Positions 47,060 to 56,801 of a stretch of DNA of 64,000 nucleotides are shown one piece after another. The notes below the pieces were generated by a model. That model was not told the origin of the DNA. It searched no databases and saw nothing but the letters and a program-made list of their open reading frames with translations. Location of the stretch: NCBI RefSeq assembly GCF_005239225.2, contig NC_133294.1:19109631-19173630 (forward strand), in the 5' to 3' direction. This DNA comes from Populus alba. Lineage: Eukaryota > Streptophyta > Magnoliopsida > Malpighiales > Salicaceae. Position numbers and translations under genes: made by a program. How positions within the stretch are numbered: position 1 is the stretch's first letter; every line of letters begins with the position of its first letter.

Positions 47060-48575
47060 CGATGCAGTCTACCTTAGGTAGAACGCTTAAGAGGTGGTCA
47101 TACTTTCTTTTTGCATAACCAGTCTCGTACCATAGAATCCCTGCTAGCCAGTTAGGGTTTTTAATGACCATAATACTAGGTAGCGACTCCTTTAACGAGA
47201 CCTTTCTTCATCAAAGAACAAAATGCCAGAAATATGTTCTTTAGCTTTTAATAATGATTTTTAAGGCCACCGCAATGTCGGATGCGGCAAATGGAAGCTG
47301 ATCGAGTCCAAACACTTAGTAAGAGATAATAATTATTATACTTGCTAACATACATTATAAGATATGTGATTATGACTGCACAAAACAAGGTATAAAACAA
47401 ACAAAGATATTCCAAAGGTCATAAATAGATGATGAACAAAGGGGGTATGCATATCAAAATAACATATCATACTACTGACATCCTACTTGTCAACTAGGAA
47501 ACATATATATCGTAGGGGGATCAATTCGTATAGTACTGACATCCTACTTACCAGCTAGGAATTAGAATACCTTGTGCACATAAGCTAACTACTCTCTATT
47601 AGCATGGAGTAACTAACCAACCTTCATTTGAAGTTTCTAACAACAGTCTAAATGGGGTTGTTGTTACCAATATTTGGGTTTCAAAAAAAAAAAGAATATA
47701 TATATATATATAATGCAAAAGGGTGAAATTTGACAATATTTTTTTTTATACTGATGAGAGCCCCGTTGATAAGAAAAATTCAATTTGAGGAAAACAAGTC
47801 TTAAATTAAATGTTTATGGACTCAATTAAAGTTAATCTGAGGTTTAATTGAATTTATGGAGGGTTTGATTGCAAGAAAAATAGATTTTTAAGTCAATTTA
47901 GGCTTTTATTGGAAGAAATTAAAGTTTTGGGGTCCAATTATAATTTTAAAGAGTTGATTTGGTAAAATCAGACGCTTAATTGCATAATTATTGAAGTTTG
48001 ATGGCCAATTAGAGACTTTATTGAAACAATCCAAAACCAAGGACCAAACCGGAAAATGCGCTAAAATCAAGGGATCCAATTACAATTTATCCGGGGGTTT
48101 GATTACAAAATTGCAAAAACATCCAAGGACTAAATCAGAAATATGCATTTTGAATTAGAAAACAACATGATTTCCTTGAAAATTGTTTATCACCTTCTTT
48201 GTTCGCAACAATTTCGACAGTAAATGAGCGCTATCAATGGAGTCGTTTTAGTCTTGGGGGGCATGTTTCACGCCACCGTGATGCACGCTTGCCATTACCA
48301 AGAAACACCTGCATCCTCTGGCTATAAAGCCCAAGGAGGAACTGCACCACAGGAGGGGGGAAAACGAAAGAGACAGGAAATAGAAGGGGAGAAGGAGAGA
48401 AAAAAAAAAGAACGAGATAGTAAGGAGATCGGGAGAGGAGAAAGAAGGAGAGTGAGAGAGAGCAGGGGCAAAAGAACACGGGGAGAACATAGGAGGAGAG
48501 AATGTGAAAAAAAGAGAAAAAAATAGAGAGTAGCCGGGAGAAATAAGGAAAAAGAATAGTGGGGGAGGGAGAAGA
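47060..48575 (+). mobile_element. Older Ty3/gypsy element on the plus strand, internally deleted
   Basis: 47070-47300 matches (reverse complement) the 3'-terminal LTR region of the Ogre-like element at 48.9 kb: 'accttaggta', 'agccagttagggtt', 'tactaggtagcgactcc', ending near 'gatgcggca'. Then comes about 360 bp of internal remnant with a duplicated 'actgacatcctactt' phrase. At 47659 a second LTR start (TGTTGTTACCAATATTTGGG), preceded by a purine-rich 'aatggggt', corresponds to TGTTGTAACC at 51519. It continues through 'caaggaccaaa' type repeats (47800-48150), a TATA-like 'ctataaag' at 48323, and a GA-rich leader, and is broken at 48575 by another element. So it is 5' LTR end, tiny interior, 3' LTR start. 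Confidence 0.6.
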
Positions 48576-48858
48576 TGTTGCGATATTGCGGTCACACAAA
48601 TTAATTACCCTAGCTTTAAACACAACACACAAGATAATATAGAGCAAGCAAGGGGTCGATCCTACAAGGAAGGTTAAAGTCAGATTTTTATGCTAGATGA
48701 TATGCAATTTTTTTGGGGGGGTTTGGACATTATCTAGGCTAAAGCAAAAGAAAACATAAAACTACCAAACAAAATTTAATAAAATCAGAAAATTATTAAG
48801 AGAACAAACATTGGTTGCAAGCACACATCCACCTATAAAAATCAGAACTGATTATGAA
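48576..48858 (-). mobile_element. LTR fragment related to the solo LTR at 24.5 kb, interrupted
   Basis: Begins TGTTGCGATATTGCGG and is clearly the reverse complement of about 25886-26169 (shared: 'gcaaggggtcgat', 'gcataaaaatctga'-like, the poly-C tract, 'gcttgcaaccaatg'-like, 'atcagaactgat'). The preceding 5 bp GAAGA (48571-48575) would be its target duplication. It stops abruptly at 48858, where the Ogre-like LTR starts. The missing part should lie beyond the far end of that element. Confidence 0.75.
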
Positions 48859-51519
48859 TGTCACACCCCCACAAAATTTTTTTATAAAGGCACGACATCG
48901 GCTGGCGATTTTCGTGGTGTTCTAAGGATTTGGTTCTTTGGAGTCGCCACCTAGTATTTGGTCACTAGGAACCCTAACTGGTCTTTCAGAGATTCTAAGG
49001 CAAGGGACTGGTTGCGTAAAGGGAAGGTACTAGCACCCCTAGTACGCCCTACCTAAGGTAAGCTGCTTGGTGTTTGGTTTGCTTTATAGTCTATGGTGTT
49101 GGTGTTTTCTAATCCCGTCAACTCGTAAATCGCAAGGATAAGAGAATAAAAGAATTTCACAATTCTTAAAAAAAACAATTACTTTTCACGACTCGTAAAC
49201 CGTGGAGAAAAAAAAAAATTAAAATTTTGAAATGTTCTCGATTGCAACCAAAGCTTCTTTCAAACATGCGCGTTGATTTATTACTCCCGATAATATTTTG
49301 GATGTTCGTCCTTTTAAGGATTTCTTCATCCAAACATTAAGCGGTGAACAATAACCACAACTTCTCCTCCCAAAATAAGATTTTTATAGTTTTTGGAATA
49401 TTGGCCAATACCCTTTGGAGTTTTACAAACAGGTTGTAAAATCCACAAATGCAAGAAAAATGATTTTTTTTTGTGTTTAAGAAATCTATGCGAAAACACA
49501 TTTTCAAAACTTCCAATATTTTTTTATTATATATATAAAGGACATTCAAAACATGCTAGTGTATTGGCCGTATGCATGAAAACGAAACATTTTTTTTTAT
49601 AAACTCTTTTTTTTTACGAAAACAGGTGTTTTTTAAATACTGAAATTACATCCCCATAGTATAAAAAATTGCAAATCAAAATATACCAAAAACAACAATA
49701 TATTTTTTACTTTTCAGAAATTTTTTATATTTTTTTTATATTTTTTTTTGAGAAAAAAAAAATATATATACACATATACACACACATGCATAATATAATA
49801 ATATAATAATATAATATAATATATTAATATACTAACTGGGCTGGGCCGGTCCAACTAAATGGGCCGGCCCCAGCTTGAAAGCCGTTGGGCCGAACTCGGC
49901 CCGAAAGGGATTGGGCCGAGTTCGGCCCAAAAAAACTACATGGGTCTGGGCCGACACCGGCCCAGACCGCCGGGTTGGGCCAGAATCCTTCTGGCCCGCC
50001 CCACATATTTCTGGGCCAGAACCATCTGGCCCAGAGAAGTAAAAAATTACAGCACGGGGGGAATTATTTTCCCCCCGCGCGCCTCCTGCATGCAGAACGA
50101 TTCTGCATGCAGGAGGCCAACCGAACTCAGCTTCGGAAGAAAAAAATGCACGGGGAAAAGGATAGTGTACCTGGCGCAGCGGAGACGGCGGCTTGCTGGC
50201 GGAGCTGCAGTGTCGTGGCTTCACGGACGGCGGCTCCAGGGCGGCGCTGCGGCTGTTTTCCAACGGTTCGTCGTCGTTCAACCGGCTCGTTCCTTCTGTT
50301 TCAGCTTCTTGAGTTCCCTCTCAGTTTCAACTATCGCAAGCTTCTCAACTTTTTGGGTTTTCGGTGACTGTTTCTTGAGTTCGTTGGTTTCTCTCTCTTT
50401 CGGTTCTTCTCTTTCTTTTTCGGGTCCTCTCCTCCCTTTTTCTTTCTTCAGTTTTCTCTTCTATTTATAGGGGCCGAACCGGTGTGGGGGACCAGTGTTA
50501 GTGCGCCTTGGAGCGGGTTTCGCGGGTGGCTGGTCGGCCACCACCCGCGACAGCAAGGTGCCGTTTCTTTACTTTCGGCCGGTGGTCGGCCAATGCTTTT
50601 CGGTCGGCGGTCCACGGTGTGGGGGCTTCGGGTTGTTCGGTGGAGATGCAAGGGAGAGAGAGGCGGGAAGTTTATTTCAAAAAACCAAGCTTTTTCCTTC
50701 TGTTGCAGGTGCGGGGGAAAGGAAGAAGAAAGGGGAACAGTGCCGTTCAAAACGGCACCGTTCGGTCCCTTTTTTTTTTTTTTTTTTTTTTATGCATGAA
50801 ACGGCGTCGTTTTGGATAAAACGCGCCGTTTCATTTAAAAATAAAGGCGCCAGAACATGTTTCGAATCAGTCCTTAATCATCTTTGTTTAATTCAATTTC
50901 GTCCCTGCTAATTTCAGTCCGTCCCCATAGTTGGCCGCGTTTTTCACTTTGGTCCTTGGCCTCTGATTTATGCAATTAAGCCCTTAATTGATCAATAAAC
51001 TTCCAATTTCTTCAATTAAGCCCCTGAAACAATTCCAAACAGCCCCCCCTATCTTTGCGCCTTCTCCAAATTGGTCCCTGGTTTCGGATTTTCACAATTA
51101 AGTCCCTAATTGGCCCTTAAACTTCAATATTTATGCAATTAAGCCCCTGATTTGACTTAATAAAATCCTAAAAATTATAATTTAGCCCCAGAACTTTAAT
51201 TTCTTCAATTTAAAGCCCAAATTGACTTAAAAAATCAATTTTCTTGCAATCAAATCCCCTATAAATCCAATAAAAAATCAATTAAACCCATAAACATCCA
51301 AATTTGGGCTTCTCTCCTCAAAATTCAAAATTTCCTTCTCAATAGGGTTCTCATCCTTCAAAAAATATTTTGTCAAAAATCCAATCTTTGTATCTTTATA
51401 CTCCTTGACCAATTTTCTGACCATTTTTCCGAGCGCTTCTGCCTCTTGTCCTTTTTTCTAACCTTCTTTGGCTATCTATTTTATTTTTTTAGCGGGGACC
51501 CAAAAAATGGGTTACAACA
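48859..51519 (-). repeat. 3' LTR of the Ogre-like element (2661 bp)
   Basis: On the minus strand it starts TGTTGTAACCC (51519) and ends GGGGGTGTGACA (48859), i.e. TG...CA, and its last 920 bp match 63083-64000 almost exactly. It holds U3 with repeated 'aattaagcccct' words (50880-51300), an 'aaacggcgtcgttt' type motif near 50803, a TATA box at 50462-50470, a GGGCC-rich block (49830-50035) and AT-rich microsatellite DNA near 49770-49830. The 5 bp ATGAA (48854-48858) is the expected target duplication. Confidence 0.9.
50461..50470 (-). promoter_or_regulatory. LTR TATA box
   Basis: Minus-strand CCCCTATAAATAG, followed downstream by a pyrimidine/purine-rich leader; the best core-promoter match in the LTR. 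Transcription would begin about 30 bp lower in coordinate. Confidence 0.6.
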
Positions 51520-51521
51520 GA

Positions 51522-51533
51522 TGCCCCCTCTTT
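51522..51533 (-). promoter_or_regulatory. Polypurine tract for plus-strand priming
   Basis: Minus-strand AAAGAGGGGGCA lies 2 bp before the 3' LTR start TGTTGTAACC; right place and composition for a PPT. Confidence 0.75.
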
Positions 51534-51659
51534 ATAGAGCTTACGGAGCGAAGGTTTTGCGCAGTAAGTTTTATAAAGATAGTCCCAACTAAACTCCCGA
51601 AAACTGATCTGGTCGAAGCTGGATCGATCTGAAACTCTTTCTTTACAACAATCCTCTTC

Positions 51660-52457
51660 GGCCATCGGAATCCCATCTGGAAATTCCCTTTAAAAAATGA
51701 AATATGAGGTCCCTTCTGGCGACCCCTTTTTGAAAAATATCGAAATGCGAGATCCCTTCTGGCGATCTCCTTTAATCAAACTTATAATCCCATCTGGGAT
51801 TCCTATTAACAAACATGAAGTATGACGTCCCATCCGGCGACCTCCCAAAATAGTGAAATGCGAAACCCCTTCTGGCGATTTCAAACAACCTGGAATCCCA
51901 TCTGGCGATTCCTTTTAACCAACATTAAGTGTGAGGTCCCATCTGGCGACCTCCACAATAGTGAAACACGAGATCCCTTCTGGCGATCTCAAACAACCTG
52001 GAATCCCATCTGGCGACTCCCTTTTAACCAATGTGAAATGTGAGGTCCCATCTGGCGACCTCCACAATAGTGGAACACGAGATCCCTTCTGGCGATCTCA
52101 AACAACCTGGAATCCCATCTGGCGACTCCTTTTAACCAATGTGAAGTGTGAGGTCCCATCTGGCGACCTCCACAATAGTGAAACACGAGATCCCTTCTGG
52201 CGATCTCAAACAACCTGGAATCCCATCTGGCGATTCCTTTTAGCCAACAAAGTGTGAGGTCCCATCTGGCGACCTCCACAATAGTGAAACACGAGATCCC
52301 TTCTGGCGATCTCAAGCAACCTGGAATCCCATCTGGCGATTCCCTTTTATTCAAAGCTGAAATATGAAGTCCCTTCTGGCGATCTTCATCGAAAAACGAG
52401 ATCCCTTCTTGCGATCTCTTTTAACCAAACAACTTGGAATCTCATCTGACGATTCCC
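51660..52457 (-). repeat. Tandem hairpin array in the 3' UTR of the Ogre-like element
   Basis: About 22 copies of a 21-nt hairpin unit. On the minus strand three types alternate: GAGGTC-loop-GACCTC, GAGATC-loop-GATCTC and GGAATC-loop-GATTCC, with the loop almost always GCCAGA(A/T)GG. The three-hairpin superunit repeats with a period of 106-109 bp (GTGAGG at 51931, 52040, 52148 and 52254). The outermost copies at both ends are more variable. It lies between the integrase stop and the PPT. Tandem repeats in this 3' UTR are known for Ogre/Tat elements; the covarying stems are what I see here. Confidence 0.88.
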
Positions 52458-53135
52458 TTTTACCAATTGCCATCGATGTCGTTCTTCCTGTTGGCAGGGT
52501 CTGAAAAATATTATCTTCTCTTTTTTTCTGTTCTAGACTCAACTCAATAATTCTTTCTTCGTCCACAATCTCGTTAGAATGCACTAAGATCTCCTCCTGT
52601 AACGATAAAAAAAACATACGTGCAATGACTTTATGATTAGATGCAATGCATGCATGCGTACCTGGTTTTGAAACATAGGCCCCCATCCTCTTTTCTATGT
52701 TCATGAGACTTCCTCGTAACATGAGCGTGCTTTTGAAGTCGTACGCCGGATTCATCTCTCGTGTTGCCTTTTTTCTTATCATATTCTTGGAGAAAAAGTA
52801 TTTGACTTTCCTCAAGTAGCCCTTTTCTCAAAATGTAAGACTTGTTCTTGCTTTTATGTCATTGCTTTTATCAAATGCTTTAGCTTGGTTTTCAAATCTA
52901 TAGGCTTCCGTAAAAACTTTTCATAAAACATCTTGTATTGCCCCCAGTGTAGAGGTGTGATCCTAGTTTGAGCTTTTATATAGAGAAGAAATTCGTTCAG
53001 TCGATGCTAAACTTTTTAAATGAGTGAGGAGATGCACTGTTGGGATTAATGCAAAAAATGATTTGTTGTGAGATCAATGCACAAAAGGAAAGAAATCAAT
53101 GGCCAAACTTTGCTTTATTAATTTAGGGAACTACA
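52458..53135 (-). other. 3' UTR of the Ogre-like element between integrase and the hairpin array
   Basis: No homology-supported coding sequence. Overlapping open stretches at 52351-52831 (ANHKVIARMFFLSLQEE and others) are short, and I do not recognise them. Possibly the end of an additional small ORF or just untranslated RNA. Confidence 0.4.
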
Positions 53136-54110
53136 TCAAGCGTAATATCTTTTTACAGAGTCAGAATTCACAGGCCGAGCTAGATCTTCTCCATCCATTC
53201 TAGCTAACTTCAACGCTCCTCCTGAGAATGCCTTTGTTACTACATAAGGACCCTCGTAATTTGGTGCCCATTTGCTTCGATCATCTCCTGGTAATGACAA
53301 TATTTTCTTCAATACTAGATCCCCTTCTTGAAACATACGCGGTCTAACATTCTTATCATACGCCTTAGCCATTCGTTTCTGGTAAAGTTGGTGATGACAT
53401 ATTGCGGCCATCCTCTTCTCACTGATCAAGTTCAATTGCTCGTATCTCACTCTAGCCCACTCGGCCTCTTCTATCTCAGAATCTATTAACACTCTTAACG
53501 ATGGGATTTCCACTTCCAAAGGCATCACTGCCTCCATACCGTATACCAAAGAATATGGGGTAGTCCCTGTTGAGGTTCGAACTGCGGTGCGATATGCATG
53601 AAGGGCAAATGGTAACATCTCATGCCAATCCTTATAGGTGACTACCATCTTCTGAACAATCTTTTTGACATTCTTGTTAGCAGCTTCTACCGCCCCATTC
53701 ATCTTTGGTCTATATGGCGAAGAATTGGAATGCTTGATTTTCCATTTAGTGCAGAGCTCTATTATCATCTTGCCGTTGAAATTCTGGGCATTATCAGTTA
53801 TAATCTGTTCTGGGGGACCATACCGACATATCAAATCTCTCTCAATAAATTTCTTCACCACTTTTTGTGTCACATGAGCAAATGACCCGGCTTCTACCCA
53901 TTTTGTGAAGTAGTCAATAGCCACGAGGATAAATCTATGACCATTGCTCGCTTTTGGGTTTACAGGTCCAATCACATCAATTCCCCACATCGCGAAAGGC
54001 CATGGAGATGTTAAGTTAAACAGAGGAGCTGGTGGCATATTGACCTTATCACTGTAAATTTGACATTTGTGACATTTTCTGACATAGTTGATACAATCTT
54101 TTTTCTAGTG
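53136..54110 (-). pseudogene. Integrase of the Ogre-like element
   Basis: Inserts the cDNA into the genome. The DDE core is complete in one frame from 54038: Asp in WGIDVIGP, Asp in IITDNAQNF, and Glu in NGAVEAANK, the last two 35 residues apart as in D,D(35)E integrases. YRTAVRTSTGTTPYSLVYGMEAVMPLE follows, then a C-terminal region ending PVNSDSVKRYYA and stop at 53136. The N-terminal HHCC zinc finger begins in the previous frame (VHEGICSTHASGHMMARK) and is split by a frameshift inside an A run near 54100-54110, so its second Cys pair lies in the shifted frame. Confidence 0.9.
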
Positions 54111-55077
54111 TCATCCAAAAATAACCAGCCCTTTGGATTTTCCTTGCCATCATGTGCCCGCTAGCATGGGTTGAGCAAATCCCCTCATGGACCTCTCTTA
54201 ATGCCTTTCTAGCATCTGCTTCATCCAAACACCTTAACAGGGTACCATCAAATGATCTTTTATATAAAATCTCTCCATCTAAATAGAAGTCTATAGCCAA
54301 CCTTCTCAAGGTTTTCTTATCCGTTTTAGAAGCTCCCACCGGATATTCCTGATTCCGCACAAGATTCTTGATATCGTAATACCAAGGTTGTCCGTCCACC
54401 TCTCCTTCGACTAAACAACAGTGCGCTGGATCATTTCTAATATCAATGTGTACCGGTTGTACCTTGCATTTGAGGTCAATGGTAGTCATAGCAGCTAGTG
54501 TGGCCAAAGCATCCGCAAAATGGTTCCCCTCCCTTCCTAGATGGGTGAATCTAATTTCTTCAAATTCCTTTGCTAGCATGGATAGGTATTCCTGGTACGG
54601 CCTCAACTTTTCCTCTTTGGTTTGCCATTCCCCTTTGACCTGGCAGATGATCAACATTGAATCCCCATATACATCTATCTTCTTTATCTTTAACTCCAAT
54701 GCCGCTTCTAAACCGAGTATACAAGCTTCGTACTCAGCTGTATTGTTGGTACACTCAAAATGTAGTTTGACCGAAACTGGGTATTGTTTCTTATTAGGAG
54801 AGATTATTACCGCCCCTGCCCCGTTACCATGTACATTTACTGCCCCGTCAAAAAACATGGTCCACCAATCTGTCTTCTCTTCTTCCTTTTCTATTGACGA
54901 TATATCTTCATCAGGGAAATCAAAATCCAAAGGTTCGTAATCTTCAACAGCATTATCGGCCAGATGGTCTGCAATGGCACTCCCTTTTACGGCTTTCCTT
55001 GTCATGTACACTATGTCATATTCTGCCAATAAAACCTGCCACCTTGCAATTCGACTTGAGAGAAAAGGCTTATTACA
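54111..55077 (-). pseudogene. Second (archaeal-type) RNase H domain and linker to integrase
   Basis: Frame from about 55080 to 54049. After an acidic linker it has WTMFFDGAVNVHGNGAGAV, NNTAEYEACILGLEAAL, DVYGDSMLIICQV and EGNHFADALATLA, the four acidic positions of an active RNase H. This is in addition to the RT-linked RNase H; the pair is typical of the Tat lineage. About 100 residues of tether lead to the integrase zinc finger. Entry into this frame from RT needs a shift near 55077. Confidence 0.88.
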
Positions 55078-56589
55078 AAATATACCTCAGAGGATCCAAT
55101 TTTGAAATCAACCAAGTGGTATAGTATAACATGTAATGTCGCAACCTCTTTGCCGCCCACACCAATGCACAACACAGCTTTTCTATCTCCGTGTATCTGG
55201 ACTCACATTCAGTGAATTTCTTACTCAAGTAATAAATAGCTCTTTCCTTCCTTCCGGTTTCATCATGCTGACCCAATACACATCCCATGGCTACTTCAGT
55301 TACGGTTAGATATAATACTAGAGGTTTCCCTGATACAGGAGGTACCAGTAAAGGTGGATTTTGTAAATAATGCTTGATTTTATTGAATGCCTCCTCACAC
55401 TCCTCATTCCAGGTTCCCGGGTTCTTTTTTCTTAGTAGTCGGAATATAGGCTCGCATGTTGTTGTTAGCTGAGCTATAAATCGAGCAATGTAATTCAACC
55501 TTCCTAAGAATCCTCTTACTTCTTTCTCCGTCTTAGGGGATGACATAGCTTGAATGGCCCTTACTTTGTCTGGATCCACCTCTATGCCTCTATCGCTTAC
55601 CACAAATCCCAACAGCTTGCCCGATTTAACTCCGAATGAACATTTTGCAGGATTAAGCCTTAGTTCATACTTCCTCAACCTCTCAAATAACTTCCTTAAA
55701 ACTTCCACATGATCTTGTTCCTTTTTAGACTTGGCAATCATATCATCTACATACACCTCAATTTCTTTGTGCATCATGTCGTGGAATAGAGTCACCATTG
55801 CTCTTTGATATGTTGCACCCGCATTCTTTAACCCAAATGGCATGACCTTGTAGCAGTAGGTCCCCCACGGTGTGACAAAAGTTGTTTTTGCCTTATCCTC
55901 GGGAGCCATTTTTATTTGATTGTATCCTGAAAAACCGTCCATAAAGGAATAAGTGGAACTTCGGGCAGCGTTATCCACTAAAACATCTATGTGTGGTAGA
56001 GGAAAATCATCCTTAGGACTAGCTCTATTCAAATTCCGAAAATCTACACAAACTCTAATCTTCCCTTCCTTCTTAGGCACCACAACAATGTTAGATACCC
56101 ATTGCGGATATCTAACTACTTCTAGAAAGCCAGCATCCCATTGCTTTTCGAGTTCTGCCTTGACCTTGATCCAGACGTCCGGGTGGGCCCTCCTCAGTTT
56201 TCTGCTTGACTGGCTTATACCCTTCTTCCAACGGTATCTTGTGTTCTACAATACTTGTATCCAAACCGGGCATATCTTCATATGACCAAGCAAAGACATC
56301 CGAATATTCTTGTAATAGGGTGATCAGTTTTATCCTTTGTTCAGAAGTAATTAAGGTACCTATTTTCAACTCTTTCCTGAGCTGACCATTGCCCACATTG
56401 ATAGTTTCGAGTTCCTCGGTGGCAGGCTTCCAAGTCTGTTCCTGTTGTTCTACTAGCCTGGTGAATTCACTGATATTGCTTTCATCCCACTCTTCTTCTT
56501 CCATAGATATTACATGCTCGTTCAAGTTTGGCCATTTATTCTTGATGCTAGATGTATGTGATGTTGTAGGAGATCCGCTTTCAGGATTC
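55073..56589 (-). pseudogene. Reverse transcriptase and first RNase H of the Ogre-like element
   Basis: Begins after the intron-like segment with a Ser/Thr-rich stretch (NPESGSPTTS), then SDVFAWSYEDMPGLD. A one-base shift in an A run near 56205 moves to the frame VPKKEGKIRVCVDFRNLN, FMDGFSGYNQI, KVMPFGLKNAGATYQR, EVYVDDMIAKS (YVDD active site), GFLGRLNYIARFI, then the RT-linked RNase H (LYLTVTEVAMGCVLGQHDE, YYLSKKFTECESRYTEIEK), where the first catalytic Asp position is changed, as is usual in this lineage. Stops at 55073. Confidence 0.92.
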
Positions 56590-56801
56590 CTGAAAGCGGG
56601 AAGTGCTTGGTGTAAATGCATATATAAATAATCAATTTTTTGAAAAAGTGCATGATCTCACATTTATTCAAAGGGAAAAGGTGGGCTCCATGACAAACAT
56701 AGAATCTAGCTGACATCATGAGCCTCGATTGTCAACTAGAGAAAATAAAGCAAGCATAAGCAAATGACAAAAACATTCTAAGGCAAACAAAGTTGGTTTA
56801 C
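56590..56801 (-). other. Intron-like segment between protease and RT (212 bp)
   Basis: Donor GTAAAC at 56801 and acceptor CGCTTTCAG ending at 56590. The protease frame hits TAA at 56800-56798, directly after VFKM. Removing exactly 212 bases puts the protease frame in register with the RT frame (ending NPESGSPTTS onward). An intron at this spot is an established trait of Ogre elements. Splicing itself is inferred. Confidence 0.72.

Noticed and set aside
48224..48647. Highly charged open stretch (KKKERDSKE type) and its Ser/Phe-rich antisense
   Set aside because: Low-complexity GA-rich leader of the older gypsy LTR; translation is a by-product of composition.
49832..50470. Several overlapping open stretches in the GC-rich LTR block
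   Set aside because: Six overlapping frames with biased residues, caused by GGGCC repeats lacking stop codons; none resembles a protein.
51822..52354. Open stretches on both strands of the hairpin array (repetitive proteins such as WRSQTTWNPIWRL)
   Set aside because: They only reflect the period (about 108 bp, a multiple of three) of a non-coding repeat; no initiator context and no protein family.
51660..52457. CRISPR-like array reading of the repeat/spacer pattern
   Set aside because: Plant nuclear DNA inside a retrotransposon 3' UTR; units are hairpins of three recurring kinds and the 'spacers' repeat too.
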